In this document: one piece after another, positions 35,877 to 45,843 of the stretch
Layout of the letters: the number at the start of each line of letters is the position of its first letter
How positions within the stretch are numbered: position 1 is the stretch's first letter
Origin: Ottowia sp. SB7-C50
GTDB taxonomy: Bacteria > Pseudomonadota > Gammaproteobacteria > Burkholderiales > Burkholderiaceae_C
Assembly: GCF_033110285.1 (NCBI RefSeq)
Contig: NZ_CP136995.1
Coordinates: 3,038,001 to 3,102,000, forward strand
Length of the DNA: 64,000 bases
Reading direction: 5' to 3'
The notes under the pieces: generated by a model
The model's input: only the letters and a program-made list of their open reading frames with translations
What the model was told of the DNA's origin: nothing
Database searches by the model: none
Program-made: the position numbers and the translations under genes

Positions 35877-36602
35877 ATGCGTAGGCTGGGCCAGTGGCTG
35901 CTGCTGGTGCTGCTGGGCACGCTGCTGCTGCAGCTGTTCTTCATCGGCCGCGTGGCGTTGATGGCGTGGCTCGACCCGCGCTCGACGACGGTGCAGCGCT
36001 CCGAGGCGTGGCGGCTGGCCACGGCGGGCGACCTGCACTGGCGGCAGGAGTGGCGCGACTACGACCAGATTTCCGACCACCTGAAACGCGCCGTCATCGC
36101 AGCCGAAGACGACGACTTCGTCAACCACGAAGGCGTCGACTGGGAAGCCATCGACAAGGCCTGGCAGCGCAACGCCAAGGCCGAAGAAGCCGCCGCCCAG
36201 CGTGCCGCGCAGAACCGCCCCGCGCGGCCGGTGCGCGTCTTTGGCGGCTCGACCATCACACAGCAAGTGGCCAAGAACCTGCTGCTGTCGGGCGAGCGCA
36301 CGCTGCCGCGCAAGGGGCAGGAGCTGGTGCTGGCCTACGCGCTGGAGCACCTGCTGTCCAAGCGCCGCATCCTGGAGATCTACCTCAACCACGTCGAATG
36401 GGGCGAAGGCGTGTTCGGCGCCGAAGCCGCGGCGCAGCACTATTTCAGAAAGGGCGCCGGCCAACTCACCGCGTGGGAAGCGGCGCGCCTGGCCGTCATG
36501 CTGCCGCGCCCGCGCTACTTCGAGAAGCAGCCGCGCTCGGCCTACCTCAACAGCCGCACCAGCACCATCGTGGCGCGCATGCGCAGCGCCGAACTGCCGT
36601 GA
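35877..36602 (+). CDS. mtgA: monofunctional peptidoglycan glycosyltransferase
   Basis: A 241-aa inner-membrane GT51 enzyme that polymerises lipid II. An N-terminal membrane helix (LLLVLLGTLLLQLFFIG) is followed by the GT51 motifs AAEDDDFVNHEG (catalytic Glu), FGGSTITQQVAKNLLL and RRILEIYLNHVEWG. The length is normal. It lies 24 nt after the TonB-like gene, so the RNB-TonB-mtgA genes probably form one operon. Confidence 0.95.
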   Translation: MRRLGQWLLLVLLGTLLLQLFFIGRVALMAWLDPRSTTVQRSEAWRLATAGDLHWRQEWRDYDQISDHLKRAVIAAEDDDFVNHEGVDWEAIDKAWQRNAKAEEAAAQRAAQNRPARPVRVFGGSTITQQVAKNLLLSGERTLPRKGQELVLAYALEHLLSKRRILEIYLNHVEWGEGVFGAEAAAQHYFRKGAGQLTAWEAARLAVMLPRPRYFEKQPRSAYLNSRTSTIVARMRSAELP

Positions 36603-36636
36603 TGGTGCGGACCCGCGTCGGCCGATGACAGCCTTT

Positions 36637-36737
36637 TTTGAACGCAAAGGGCGCAAAGGTTTCACAGAAGCCTCAGAAGAACCTTCAAAGAATTTTTTTG
36701 CGCCTTTTGCGAAACCTTTGCGCCCTTTGCGTTCAAA
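36637..36737. repeat. 101-bp element with perfect 27-bp inverted termini
   Basis: The ends (36637-36663 and 36711-36737) are exact reverse complements of 27 bp, built from GAACGCAAAGGG and GCGCAAAGG motifs. The middle carries partial further copies (TTGCGCCTTTTGCG). It lies between mtgA and ruvC. It encodes no protein and could be a MITE-like or REP-like element; it is also a strong bidirectional hairpin. Confidence 0.8.
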
Positions 36738-36806
36738 GCGATTGATCGAACAATCCATCGTTTGCGCTGATCCACCCAGCGCCGCCAGCTACATAAAATA
36801 GAGCGC

Positions 36807-37343
36807 ATGAGAATCCTCGGCATCGATCCCGGCCTGCGCACCACGGGCTTCGGCGTGCTTGATGCCGAGGGTCCGCAGCTGCGTTACGTGGCCAGCGGCG
36901 TGATCGAAACCGCCAGCGCGGCGCTGGGCGATCTGCCGGCGCGGCTCAAGCTGATTTTTGACGGCGTGCGCGAAGTCAGCCGCCGCTACCAGCCCGACGT
37001 GGCGGTGGTGGAAATCGTGTTCGTCAACGTCAACCCGCAGGCCACGCTGCTGCTGGGCCAGGCGCGCGGCGCCTGCCTGACGGCGCTGGTGTCGTCCGAA
37101 CTGGCGGTGGCCGAATACACCGCGCTGCAGATGAAGCAGGCGGTGGCCGGCCATGGCAAGGCGGCCAAAGCGCAGGTGCAGGCCATGGTGCAGCGCCTGC
37201 TGTCGCTGCCCGCGGCACCCCGGCCCGACGCCGCCGACGCGCTGGGCCTGGCCATCACGCACGCGCACGCGGGGCGCGCGGTGGCGCTGCTGCAAGCCGC
37301 CGGCGCGGGGCGAACGACGGCCAGCATGTACCGGCGCCGCTGA
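36807..37343 (+). CDS. ruvC: Holliday junction endonuclease RuvC
   Basis: A 178-aa dimeric resolvase that cuts Holliday junctions with RuvAB. The catalytic acids are visible: Asp7 in [12 protein letters not shown], Glu69 in VVEIVFVN, and the Asp pair in [16 protein letters not shown]. The family usually has EQVF where EIVF stands here; this is a mild variation. The length is normal. No ruvAB is within the window. Confidence 0.96.
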   Translation: MRILGIDPGLRTTGFGVLDAEGPQLRYVASGVIETASAALGDLPARLKLIFDGVREVSRRYQPDVAVVEIVFVNVNPQATLLLGQARGACLTALVSSELAVAEYTALQMKQAVAGHGKAAKAQVQAMVQRLLSLPAAPRPDAADALGLAITHAHAGRAVALLQAAGAGRTTASMYRRR

Positions 37344-37405
37344 GGCGCGCGATGCGTCCGGGTGCGTGCCCGCCGGACGCGCAGGTTTGCGAACCAAACA
37401 TGCCG

Positions 37406-37450
37406 CCAGCGCTTGCCGGAAGAGCGCCGTCAGCTATAGTTTTTGAAGCA
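37406..37450 (+). repeat. palindromic repeat family A (ruvC-lpxC gap)
   Basis: CAGCGCTTG, CCGG, AAGAGCGCC, GTCAGCTATAGTTTTTGA. It lies between the convergent ruvC and lpxC genes, in their shared 3' region. Confidence 0.75.
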
Positions 37451-37476
37451 ATTGCACGCCCGCCACGGCGCGTCGG

Positions 37477-38406
37477 CTACCAGGCGCGCGACAGTTGCGC
37501 GAAGCCGGCGGGTGCCTTGCGCTCGTCCTCGAAGCTGACGATGTCGTACGCGTCGTCCTGCGCCAGCAGCGCGCGCAGCAGCTTGTTGTTGAGCGCGTGG
37601 CCAGACCGGAAAGCGCTGTACGCCGCCAGCATGGGCCAGCCGACGCAGTACAGGTCGCCGATGGCGTCCAGCATCTTGTGCTTGGCAAATTCTTCGGCGT
37701 AGCGCAGGCCGTCGGCGTTGAGCACGCGCCGGTCGTCCATGACGATGGCGTTGTCGAGCCCGCCGCCGAGCGCCAGGCCGTTGGCGCGCATCATGTCCAG
37801 GTCCTTGCTGAAGGCGAAGGTGCGCGCGCGGGCGATGTCGCGGCTGTAGCGGCCCGAGCCCATGTCGAATTCGACGCGCTGGCCCGTGGCGTCGACCACC
37901 TGGTGCTGGAAGTCGATTTCGAAGCTGAGCGTGAAACCGTGGTGCGGGTCGAGCCGCGCCCACTTCAGCTGGTCGCCCTCGCCTTCGCGGACTTCGACGG
38001 AACGCTTGACGCGCAGGAATTTCTTGGGCGCCTTCTGCAGCTCGATGCCCGCGCTTTGCAGCAGGTAGACGAAGGACGAGGCCGAGCCGTCGAGGATGGG
38101 CACTTCCTCGGCGGTGATGTCGATGTACAGGTTGTCCAGGCCCAGGCCGGCGCACGCCGACATGAGGTGTTCGACGGTGCGCACGCGGGCACCGCCCGAC
38201 GACAGCGTGGACGCCAGCCGCGTGTCCGTCACCGCCAGCGCATTGACGGGAATGTCGACCGGCTCGGGCAGGTCGACGCGCCGGAACACGATGCCGGTGT
38301 CGGGCGGGGCGGGCCGCAGCGTCAGCTCCACCCGGTCGCCGCTGTGCAGACCCACGCCGACGGCGCGCGTGAGGGACTTCAGGGTGCGTTGCGCAAGCAT
38401 GCCCAT
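37477..38406 (-). CDS. lpxC: UDP-3-O-acyl-N-acetylglucosamine deacetylase
   Basis: A 309-aa zinc enzyme, the committed step of lipid A synthesis. It shows [12 protein letters not shown] at the N-terminus, the zinc His in RTVEHLMSA, and [17 protein letters not shown] near the C-terminus (second His and Asp). The start is ATG 38406, or ATG 38400 two codons later. It is the last gene of the dcw cluster, after ftsZ, with about 300 nt of repeats between. Confidence 0.96.
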   Translation of the reverse strand: MGMLAQRTLKSLTRAVGVGLHSGDRVELTLRPAPPDTGIVFRRVDLPEPVDIPVNALAVTDTRLASTLSSGGARVRTVEHLMSACAGLGLDNLYIDITAEEVPILDGSASSFVYLLQSAGIELQKAPKKFLRVKRSVEVREGEGDQLKWARLDPHHGFTLSFEIDFQHQVVDATGQRVEFDMGSGRYSRDIARARTFAFSKDLDMMRANGLALGGGLDNAIVMDDRRVLNADGLRYAEEFAKHKMLDAIGDLYCVGWPMLAAYSAFRSGHALNNKLLRALLAQDDAYDIVSFEDERKAPAGFAQLSRAW

Positions 38407-38452
38407 ATTTTAGATCGCCTCACGACAACCTGCTCTGCGACCAAATACGGCC

Positions 38453-38497
38453 AGAGCGCCGATAGATACAACGCGAACAGCTATTAATCTAGTAGCG
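38453..38497 (+). repeat. palindromic repeat family A (lpxC upstream)
   Basis: GAGCGCC, GATAGATAC, AACGCGAACAGCTATTAAT: a degenerate family-A copy 50 nt upstream of lpxC, in the ftsZ-lpxC gap. Confidence 0.6.
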
Positions 38498-38528
38498 CGA
38501 CACATCAAATCGCGCACCGCCATCGCGA

Positions 38529-38705
38529 GGGCTCCCGCGGAAGGGCTTGGCCCGGCCGCTGGGAGCGCCCCCGAACGGGGGGGCGGCGAAACAACGCGAA
38601 GCGCGTGGAGCCTGGGGGCGAGCCCATGACGCCGTGAAAGGCTTTGCCGCCCGCTGGGCGCGCCCCTTGAGGGGAGGCGCGCGTAGCGCGCTTCGGGGTG
38701 GGCGT
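38529..38705 (-). repeat. tandem variants of repeat family B after ftsZ
   Basis: Directly after the ftsZ stop come GAAGCGCGC hairpin, CCCCTCAAGGGG hairpin, CGCCCAGCGGGC block, GCAAAGCC and CACGGCG. This repeats the layout of the other family-B copies with altered sequence. A second unit (38529-38595) with CCCCCGTTCGGGGG and GGCCGGGCCAAGCCC follows. It fills most of the ftsZ-lpxC gap. Confidence 0.6.
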
Positions 38706-39927
38706 CTAGTCCGCCTGCTTGCGCAGGAACGCCGGAATCTCAAAGTCGTCCATGCCACCCGATGCCAGCGCGTCCACGCGCGCGGCGGCGTGCGTGCGGT
38801 CGGCGCGCGGGCTGGTCCACACGCGCGGCACGATGGTCTGGTCGTAGCTGGTGGCGCCGGGAGCGACACCGACCGCCTGGTTCATCGTCGGCACGTGGAA
38901 CGGTACGTTGTCGGTGCCAGTGCGCAGGCCGCCCTGCACGACGGTGATGGGCTGGCGGCGTGCGCCCTGGCGCGACAGGCCGGTGGCCAGCACGGTGACG
39001 CGGATCTCGTCACCCAGCGAATCGTCGTAGGCGGCGCCGTAGATGACGTGCGCTTCGGGCGAGGCGTAGGCGCGGATGGTGTTCATCGCTTCCTTCGACT
39101 CGTTCAGCTTGAGCGAGCCCTTGGACGCGGTGACCAGCACCAGCACGCCCTTGGCGCCCGACAGGTCGATGCCTTCCAGCAGCGGGCAGGCCACGGCCTG
39201 CTCGGCGGCGATGCGGGCGCGGTCGGGGCCGCTGGCGGTGGCCGTGCCCATCATGGCCTTGCCCGGCTCGCCCATCACGGTGCGCACGTCTTCGAAGTCG
39301 ACGTTGACGTTGCCGTAGTTGTTGATGATTTCGGCAATGCCGCCGACGGCGTTCTTCAGCACGTCGTTGGCCTGCGCGAAGGCTTCTTCCTGGGTGATGT
39401 CATCGCCCAGCACTTCGAGCAGCTTCTCGTTGAGCACCACCACCAGCGAATCGACGTTGGCTTCGAGCTCGGCCAGGCCGGCTTCGGCGTTGGTCATGCG
39501 GCGGCCGCCTTCCCAGTCGAACGGCTTGGTGACCACAGCGACGGTGAGGATGCCCATGTCCTTGGCGATGCGCGCGATGACGGGTGCCGCGCCGGTGCCG
39601 GTGCCGCCGCCCATGCCGGCGGTGATGAACAGCATGTGCGCACCGCGGATGGCCTGGCGGATGTCGTCGGACGCGGCCTCGGCGGCCTCGCGGCCCTTGT
39701 CGGGCTTGCTGCCCGCGCCCAGGCCCGCTGTTGCCCAGCTGGATGCTGGTGCCGGCCAGCGTGCGGCTGAGCGCCTGCGCGTCGGTGTTGGCGCACACGA
39801 ATTCGACACCGTTCACCTGGCGCGAGATCATGTGGTCGACCGCATTGCTGCCGCCGCCGCCAACGCCGATCACCTTGATCTGGGTGCCCGCGTGGAATCC
39901 GTCCGTCTCAATCATCTCGATGCTCAT
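38706..39927 (-). CDS. ftsZ: cell division GTPase FtsZ (single-base frameshift in this sequence)
   Basis: The tubulin-like Z-ring protein. N-terminus [10 protein letters not shown]... with [14 protein letters not shown]. The tubulin signature [12 protein letters not shown] and the C-terminal FtsA/ZipA-binding peptide [12 protein letters not shown] are all present. The frame breaks after SIQLGN: one surplus C in CCC at 39724-39726 (plus strand). Removing it gives [15 protein letters not shown], as in the family. FtsZ is essential, so this is almost certainly a sequence error. AAGGAG about 9 nt upstream supports the ATG at 39927. Confidence 0.93.
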
Positions 39928-40100
39928 GGTGTCACTCCTTTGCTGCCTGCAGTTGCCGTGAATGGAAAGAAATTGAAATTGCTGTTGTTGTCGCCGACCT
40001 GATGCACTGATGCACTTCCCGAACGGGCCCAGGCCGGTGGCCCCGTGCTCTGCCAAAAATTTTTCATCGACCCCTCGGGCCGCGAAGCCGGCCCGTCCAA

Positions 40101-40206
40101 AGGCTGCGGAGCAAGCCACCCGCGAAACGCCGTGGAACGGGCTTGGCCCGGCCACTGGCGTTGTCCCCCCTTCAGGGGGGAAGGCGCGAAGCGACTCAGG
40201 GGGGTC
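40101..40206 (-). repeat. dispersed repeat family B between ftsA and ftsZ
   Basis: It begins within 4 nt of the ftsA stop. It contains GAGTCGCTTCGCGCC, a C6-TTCA-G6 hairpin (40165-40180) and the GCCAGTGGCCGGGCCAAGCCC block. It separates two genes that must be produced in a balanced ratio, so an effect on readthrough or mRNA decay would matter. Confidence 0.78.
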
Positions 40207-40209
40207 ACG

Positions 40210-41439
40210 TCAAAAGTTCCCCACGATAAAGTCCTTGAACCGCCCGAACGCGCTCTTCACGCCCCCGGTCTTCTGCGCCACCTTGAAGCCGCGCAGGCGT
40301 GCCTCGCGCGCTTCTTCCATCAGGCCCATCACGGTAGCCGCACGCGGCTGCGCCACCATGTCGGACAGCGCGCGCGAATACTTGGGCACGCCGCGGCGTA
40401 CGGGCTTGAGGAAGATGTCCTCGCCCAGCTCGACCATGCCCGGCATGACGGCGCTGCCGCCGGTCAGCACCACGCCGGACGACAGCACTTCCTCGAAGCC
40501 CGAGTCGCGGATGACCTGCTGCACCAGCGAGAAGATCTCTTCGACGCGCGGCTCGACCACGCCGGCCAGCGCCTGGCGGCTCAGCATGCGTGGCGTGCGG
40601 TCGCCCAGGCCGGGCACTTCGACCTGCGTGTCGGCGTCGGCCAGCAGCTGCTTGGCGCAGCCGCTGGCGACCTTGATGTCCTCGGCGTCCATGGTGGGCG
40701 TGCGCAAGGCCATGGCGATGTCGCTGGTGATCAGGTCGCCCGCGATCGGGATGACCGCCGTGTGCCGGATCGAGCCGCCGGTGAAGATGGCGACGTCGGT
40801 GGTGCCAGCGCCGATGTCGACGCAGGCCACGCCCAGTTCGCGCTCGTCGTCGGTCAGCACGGCCTGGGCCGAGGCCAGCGGGTTGAGCATGAGCTGGTCC
40901 ACGTCCAGCCCGCAGCGGCGCACGCACTTGATGATGTTCTCGGCCGCGCTCTGGGCGCCGGTGACGATGTGCACCTTGGCTTCCAGCCGCATGCCGCTCA
41001 TGCCGACCGGCTCTTTCACGTCCTGGCCGTCGATGACGAATTCCTGCGGCTCGACCAGCAGCAGGCGCTGGTCGCTGGAGATGTTGATCGCCTTGGCGGT
41101 CTCGACCACGCGGGCGACGTCGGCCGGCGTGACTTCCTTGTCCTTCACCGCCACCATGCCGCTGGAATTGATGCCGCGGATGTGGCTGCCGGTGATGCCG
41201 GTGTAGACGCGGCCGATCTTGCAGTCGGCCATCAGCTCGGCTTCTTTCAGCGCCTGCTGGATGCTGGCCACCGTGGCGTCGATGTTGACCACCACGCCGC
41301 GCTTCAGGCCGTTGCTGGGCGCCACACCCAGGCCCGCGAGCTTGAGGTCGCCACCGGCCAGCACCTCACCCACCACCACCATGATCTTGGCGGTGCCGAT
41401 GTCGAGGCCGACGATCAGATCCTTGTACTCTTTAGCCAT
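40210..41439 (-). CDS. ftsA: cell division protein FtsA
   Basis: A 409-aa actin-like protein that tethers FtsZ to the membrane. It shows the phosphate-1 motif VGLDIGTAKIM, the central ACVDIGAGTTDVAIF, LTGGSAVMPG, and the C-terminal amphipathic membrane-targeting helix (AFGRFKDFIVGNF). The start lies 6 nt after the ftsQ stop. Confidence 0.97.
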   Translation of the reverse strand: MAKEYKDLIVGLDIGTAKIMVVVGEVLAGGDLKLAGLGVAPSNGLKRGVVVNIDATVASIQQALKEAELMADCKIGRVYTGITGSHIRGINSSGMVAVKDKEVTPADVARVVETAKAINISSDQRLLLVEPQEFVIDGQDVKEPVGMSGMRLEAKVHIVTGAQSAAENIIKCVRRCGLDVDQLMLNPLASAQAVLTDDERELGVACVDIGAGTTDVAIFTGGSIRHTAVIPIAGDLITSDIAMALRTPTMDAEDIKVASGCAKQLLADADTQVEVPGLGDRTPRMLSRQALAGVVEPRVEEIFSLVQQVIRDSGFEEVLSSGVVLTGGSAVMPGMVELGEDIFLKPVRRGVPKYSRALSDMVAQPRAATVMGLMEEAREARLRGFKVAQKTGGVKSAFGRFKDFIVGNF

Positions 41440-41445
41440 GTGGTC

Positions 41446-42252
41446 TTATCTTGCTCTATTTTTTGTATCAGCGGTGGCGCCCTGCGCATCGGCCCGCACC
41501 GTGGTGACCCCGCGCAGGCGCAGCGCGTAGCCGCCCGTGTGGCGCAGGTCGGCCGCCTCGACGGCGTCCACGCCGCGCTGGTGGCGCGCAGCCACTTCCT
41601 TCACCGTGGCGACGAACTGCTTCAGCCGTGCCGCCAGCTCCTGCGACGTGCCGTGGCCCAGCTCAATCACGGCGCCGTTGTCCAGTTCGGCGCGCCAGTT
41701 GCCACGCGCCTGCAACGACAGGTCGACCAGCCGACGGTCCAGCGGCGCCAGCAGCGGGTTGAGCAGCTGGTAGGTTTCCAGCACATGGGCGGCCTGGCCT
41801 TCGGGGCCGGACAGGTCGGGCAGGCCGCGCTCGGCCACGTCGCCGCCGTCGGCGTCGAAGACTTCGCCAAAGCTGTTGACCAGGTGGTCGCCCTCGCCCC
41901 ACTGCGCCACGGCGACGTGCTCTTCCAGAGTGACGTTCAGCTGGCCCGGAAATTCGCGCTGCACCACCGCCTTGCGCACCCACGGCGCCGACTGGAAGGC
42001 CGCCTGCGCGGCCGGCAGGTCGAGCGTGAAGAAGTTGCCCGTCAGGCGCGGCGCAACCACCGCGCGCAGGCTGGCGGCGCTGTTGTGCGCCGTGTCGCCC
42101 GCCACCACGATCTGCCGGATGGCGAAGGCCGGGTTGCGCAAGGCCCACCACAGCCCCGCCACCACGCAGGCCAGCGCCAGGCCGGCGACGAGCAGCGAAG
42201 TCGTCGCGTTCATCAGCCTGACGTCAACCGGCACCGGCAGCGCGTGGTTCAT
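41446..42252 (-). CDS. ftsQ: cell division protein FtsQ
   Basis: A 268-aa bitopic membrane protein of the divisome. A short cytoplasmic tail is followed by one membrane helix ([18 protein letters not shown]), then the POTRA domain ([20 protein letters not shown]) and a beta domain that contacts FtsB/FtsL ([20 protein letters not shown]). The ATG at 42252 overlaps the ddlB stop (ATGA). Confidence 0.95.
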   Translation of the reverse strand: MNHALPVPVDVRLMNATTSLLVAGLALACVVAGLWWALRNPAFAIRQIVVAGDTAHNSAASLRAVVAPRLTGNFFTLDLPAAQAAFQSAPWVRKAVVQREFPGQLNVTLEEHVAVAQWGEGDHLVNSFGEVFDADGGDVAERGLPDLSGPEGQAAHVLETYQLLNPLLAPLDRRLVDLSLQARGNWRAELDNGAVIELGHGTSQELAARLKQFVATVKEVAARHQRGVDAVEAADLRHTGGYALRLRGVTTVRADAQGATADTKNRAR

Positions 42253-43226
42253 GCGTGCGCCTCCGGGGCCGGGGCGTAGTCGAGCGACGCGCCCGCCAGC
42301 AGTTGCAGGCACAGCGTTTCGTAGTCGGTGCCGGCGGCCTTGGCGGCCATGGGCACCAGCGAATGGCTGGTCATGCCGGGCGAGGTGTTGATCTCGAGCA
42401 GGTAGGGCTGGCGCGTGGCCGCGTCAATCATCACGTCGAGCCGACCCCAGCCACGGCAGCCCAGCACGCGGTAGGCCTTGAGCACCAGCGCCTGGATGGC
42501 CGCTTCTTCGCCCGGCGGCAGGTCGCACGGCACGCGGTATTCGGTGACGTCGGTGTAGTACTTGTTCTGGAAGTCGTAGTTGCCCTCGGGCGCCACGATG
42601 TGGATCACCGGCAGCGCGTGCGCGTCGGCGCCCTCGCCCATCACCGGGCAGGTCACTTCGTCGCCGGCGATGAACTGTTCGCACAGGATGTCGGCGTCCA
42701 GCGCGGCGGCGGCGTCCACGGCCTGCTGCATCTCGGAATAGCCGGTGACCTTGGTCACGCCCAGGGACGAGCCTTCGCGCACCGGCTTGACGATGAGCGG
42801 CAGGCCCAGTTCGTCGGGAATGGCGCGCACCTGCTCGCGCGTGAAGTCGCCCCGGTGCAGCAGCACGTAGCGCGGCGTCGGCAGGCCTTCGGCCAGCCAC
42901 ACGCGCTTGGTCATCACCTTGTCGATGGCCATGCTGGATGCCATGACGCCGGCGCCGGTGTACGGAATGCCCAGCAGTTCGAGCGCGCCCTGCACGGTGC
43001 CGTCTTCGCCATAGCGGCCGTGCAGCGCGATGAAGCAGCGATCGAAGCCCTGGCGCTTAAGCTCGTCCATCGGTTGCGTGGCCGGATCGAAGGCGTGGGC
43101 GTCGACGCCGCGCGCGCGCAGCGCCGTCAGCACGCCCTGGCCGGACATCAGCGAAACCTCTCGCTCCCCCGACTTTCCCCCCATCAGGACGGCCACTTTT
43201 CCGAATCGAACGTCTTGTTGCTGCAT
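42249..43226 (-). CDS. ddlB: D-alanine--D-alanine ligase
   Basis: A 325-aa ATP-grasp enzyme that joins two D-Ala for the peptidoglycan stem. It shows [17 protein letters not shown], the omega-loop region [13 protein letters not shown] and the Mg-binding [16 protein letters not shown] at the C-terminus. The Ddl is of the YSL/Y type typical of Gram-negatives. It starts 12 nt after the murC stop. Confidence 0.97.
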   Translation of the reverse strand: MQQQDVRFGKVAVLMGGKSGEREVSLMSGQGVLTALRARGVDAHAFDPATQPMDELKRQGFDRCFIALHGRYGEDGTVQGALELLGIPYTGAGVMASSMAIDKVMTKRVWLAEGLPTPRYVLLHRGDFTREQVRAIPDELGLPLIVKPVREGSSLGVTKVTGYSEMQQAVDAAAALDADILCEQFIAGDEVTCPVMGEGADAHALPVIHIVAPEGNYDFQNKYYTDVTEYRVPCDLPPGEEAAIQALVLKAYRVLGCRGWGRLDVMIDAATRQPYLLEINTSPGMTSHSLVPMAAKAAGTDYETLCLQLLAGASLDYAPAPEAHA

Positions 43227-43238
43227 GGTCGTTTTAGT

Positions 43239-44657
43239 TCATCCCGGATTATGCTCAGTTTTTTGTAGCGTTTCAACGATTTTCGCGGGAATACCACCAA
43301 TCGAGCCCGCGCCCATGCACATGACCACGTCGCCCGCCCGCGCCTGCTCGGCAATCAGGGCCGGCACATCGGCCACGTGCTCGACGAATACCGGCTCGAC
43401 GCGGCCGGCCACGCGCAGCGCGCGCGCCAGCGAACGGCCGTCCGCCGCGATGATCGGCTCCTCGCCCGCGGCGTAGACCTCGGTCAACACCACGTGGTCG
43501 GCGCTGCCGATGACCTTGACGAAATCCTCGAAGCAGTCGCGCGTGCGGGTGTAGCGGTGCGGCTGGAACACGAGCACCAGCCGGCGGCCCGGGAACGCCC
43601 CGCGCGCCGCCGCCAGCGTGGCAGCCATCTCGACCGGGTGGTGGCCGTAGTCGTCGATCACCGTGAAGCTGCCGCCGCCCGCCGCCGGCACGTCGCCATA
43701 GCGCTGGAAGCGCCGGCCCACGCCCTTGAATTCGGCCAGCGCCTTCTGCACCACGGCGTCGGGGATGTTCAGTTCGACCGCCACCGCGATGACCGACAGC
43801 GCGTTCAGCACGTTGTGTTCGCCCGGCAGGTTCAGCACGATGGGCAGGTCGGGCAGCGTGACGCCGTTGCGGCGCTGCACGGTGAAGTGCATCTGGCCGT
43901 CCGCGGCGCGCACGTCGACGGCGCGCACCTGCGCATCTTCGGCAAAGCCGTAGCTGGTGACCGGGCAGGCCAGCGTGCCGGCGATCTCGCGCACCGCCGG
44001 GCTTTCAAGACACAGGATGGCCGTGCCGTAGAACGGCATGCGGTGCAGGAAGTCGACGAAGGCCTGCTTGAGGCGACCGAAGTCGTGGCCGTAGGTCTCC
44101 ATGTGGTCGGCGTCGATGTTGGTGACGACCGCCATCACGGGCAGCAGGTTGAGGAAAGAGGCGTCGGATTCGTCGGCCTCGACCACGATGTACTCGCCCG
44201 AGCCCAGGCGCGCGTTGGCGCCGGCGCTGTTCAGCCGGCCGCCGATGACGAAGGTCGGGTCCAGCCCCGCCTCGGCCAGCAGGCTGGCGACCAGGCTAGT
44301 CGTCGTCGTCTTGCCGTGCGTGCCGGCGATGGCGATGCCCTGCTTCAGGCGCATCAGCTCGGCCAGCATCATGGCGCGCGGCACCACGGGGATGCGCCGT
44401 TCGCGCGCGATCAGCACCTCGGGGTTGTCGGCGCCCACCGCGGTGGACGTCACCACGGCATCGGCGCCATCGACATGGGCGGCCGCGTGGCCGACGTAGG
44501 TGCGAATGCCCAGGCTGGTCAGGCGGCGCAGCGCGGCGCCGTCGGCCAGGTCCGAGCCGGAGATGACGTAGCCCAGGTTGTGCAGCACTTCGGCGATGCC
44601 GCTCATGCCCGCGCCGCCGATGCCGACGAAATGGATGTGCTGGATGGCGTGCTTCAT
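43239..44657 (-). CDS. murC: UDP-N-acetylmuramate--L-alanine ligase
   Basis: A 472-aa ligase that adds the first stem-peptide residue to UDP-MurNAc. It shows [18 protein letters not shown] at the N-terminus, the ATP loop [14 protein letters not shown], and [13 protein letters not shown] in the C-terminal domain. The ATG at 44657 overlaps the murG stop by 4 nt and gives the usual length. Confidence 0.97.
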   Translation of the reverse strand: MKHAIQHIHFVGIGGAGMSGIAEVLHNLGYVISGSDLADGAALRRLTSLGIRTYVGHAAAHVDGADAVVTSTAVGADNPEVLIARERRIPVVPRAMMLAELMRLKQGIAIAGTHGKTTTTSLVASLLAEAGLDPTFVIGGRLNSAGANARLGSGEYIVVEADESDASFLNLLPVMAVVTNIDADHMETYGHDFGRLKQAFVDFLHRMPFYGTAILCLESPAVREIAGTLACPVTSYGFAEDAQVRAVDVRAADGQMHFTVQRRNGVTLPDLPIVLNLPGEHNVLNALSVIAVAVELNIPDAVVQKALAEFKGVGRRFQRYGDVPAAGGGSFTVIDDYGHHPVEMAATLAAARGAFPGRRLVLVFQPHRYTRTRDCFEDFVKVIGSADHVVLTEVYAAGEEPIIAADGRSLARALRVAGRVEPVFVEHVADVPALIAEQARAGDVVMCMGAGSIGGIPAKIVETLQKTEHNPG

Positions 44658-45727
44658 GCCACGAGCTCCTCGCAGGCGGACACGACCGCCTCGACGGCAT
44701 GGATTTTTTGCATGCTTTTGGCTTTCTGCGCCCGCTGGACAAGCGCAGGTCGCTCTGTATTTTGTAGCAATTCGGCCAAGCCCTCGGGCGTCAGGTCGCG
44801 CTGCTGGATGAGCCAGCCGGCGCCCTGGTCGACCAGGAAGCGGGCGTTGGTGGTCTGGTGGTCGTCCACCGCGTGCGGGAAGGGCACGAACAGCGCCGCC
44901 GCGCCGATGGCCGCAATCTCGGTCACCGTGGTGGCGCCGGCGCGGCAGATGACCAAGTCGGCGTCGGCATAGGCGCGCGCCATGTCGTCGATGAAGGGCA
45001 CCAGCTCGGCCTGCACACCGGCCGCCTGGTAGTTGGCGCGCAGCGCGTCGATCTGCCTGGCCCCGCTCTGGTGCATGACATGCGGCCGCTGGCCGGGCGC
45101 GATCAGCGCCAGCGCCTTGGGCACCACGTCGTTCAGCGCCTGCGCGCCCAGGCTGCCGCCCACCACCAGCACTTTCAGCGGCCCGCTGCGTCCGGCAAAA
45201 CGCGCTGCCGGCTCGGGGTATTGCGTGAAGGCCGCGCGCAGCGGGTTGCCCACCCATTCGACCTTGCGCGCCTTGGGCAGCACGCCCGGGAACGCCGTCA
45301 GCACGCGGTCGGCCACGCCCGACAGCACCTTGTTGGCCAGGCCGGCGATGGAGTTCTGCTCATGCAGCACCAGCGGCTTGTTCAGCGCCACGCCCATCAG
45401 GCCACCCGGAAAAGTGATGTAACCGCCAAAGGCCACCAGCACATCGGGCCGCACGCGGCGAATCACGCCGATGCTTTGGCCGAACGCCTTCAGCAGCCGC
45501 AGCGGCAGCAGCGCCAGCGTGGTCAGGCCCTTGCCGCGCACACCGCCGAATTCGACCGCCTCGAACGCATGACCGCGCGGCGGCACCAGTTGCGATTCCA
45601 TGCTGCCCGGCGCGCCGAGCCAGTGCACGCGCCAGCCACGCTCGCGCAAGGCGTCGGCCACGGCCAGGCCGGGGAAGATGTGGCCGCCCGTGCCGCCGGC
45701 CATGACCAGTGCGCACTTGCCGCTCAT
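44654..45727 (-). CDS. murG: UDP-GlcNAc--lipid I N-acetylglucosaminyltransferase
   Basis: A 357-aa GT28 enzyme that makes lipid II on the inner leaflet. It shows [35 protein letters not shown] and the C-terminal [16 protein letters not shown] donor site. The ATG at 45727 is favoured; an upstream start eight codons earlier is also possible. The last about 30 codons overlap a family-A palindrome (44704-44768), giving an unusual C-terminal tail ([15 protein letters not shown]). Confidence 0.96.
   Translation of the reverse strand: MSGKCALVMAGGTGGHIFPGLAVADALRERGWRVHWLGAPGSMESQLVPPRGHAFEAVEFGGVRGKGLTTLALLPLRLLKAFGQSIGVIRRVRPDVLVAFGGYITFPGGLMGVALNKPLVLHEQNSIAGLANKVLSGVADRVLTAFPGVLPKARKVEWVGNPLRAAFTQYPEPAARFAGRSGPLKVLVVGGSLGAQALNDVVPKALALIAPGQRPHVMHQSGARQIDALRANYQAAGVQAELVPFIDDMARAYADADLVICRAGATTVTEIAAIGAAALFVPFPHAVDDHQTTNARFLVDQGAGWLIQQRDLTPEGLAELLQNTERPALVQRAQKAKSMQKIHAVEAVVSACEELVA
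44704..44768 (-). repeat. palindromic repeat family A (inside murG 3' end)
   Basis: CTTTTGGCTTTCTGCGCCCG, GGACAAGCGC, GCTCTGTATTTTGTAGC: an extended, decayed family-A copy. It is in frame in the essential murG gene and encodes part of its C-terminal tail. Confidence 0.6.
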
Positions 45728-45843
45728 GGCTGGCCTCCGTGCATGAGCCATGCCGCCTTAGGCGGCATGACGCGCTGCGCGCGTCGTCGGTTTTGGCGAA
45801 ACCGCAGACTCATGCCCGGCCTCCGTGCATGAGTCTGCGGTTT
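45728..45843. repeat. murG-ftsW junction with nested direct and inverted repeats
   Basis: A 16-nt direct repeat, GGCCTCCGTGCATGAG, occurs at 45732-45747 and 45818-45833, the latter inside the ftsW 3' end. A hairpin ATGCCGCC-TTA-GGCGGCAT lies at 45750-45768. A perfect 16-bp inverted repeat (arms 45799-45814 and 45828-45843) spans the ftsW stop codon. The layout looks like a partial duplication of the end of ftsW. Confidence 0.7.

Noticed and set aside
35853..36602. A possible gene missing between the TonB-like gene and mtgA
   Set aside because: I had an impression of an extra gene there in related genomes but cannot verify it. The two genes are only 24 nt apart and nothing in the sequence shows a deletion.
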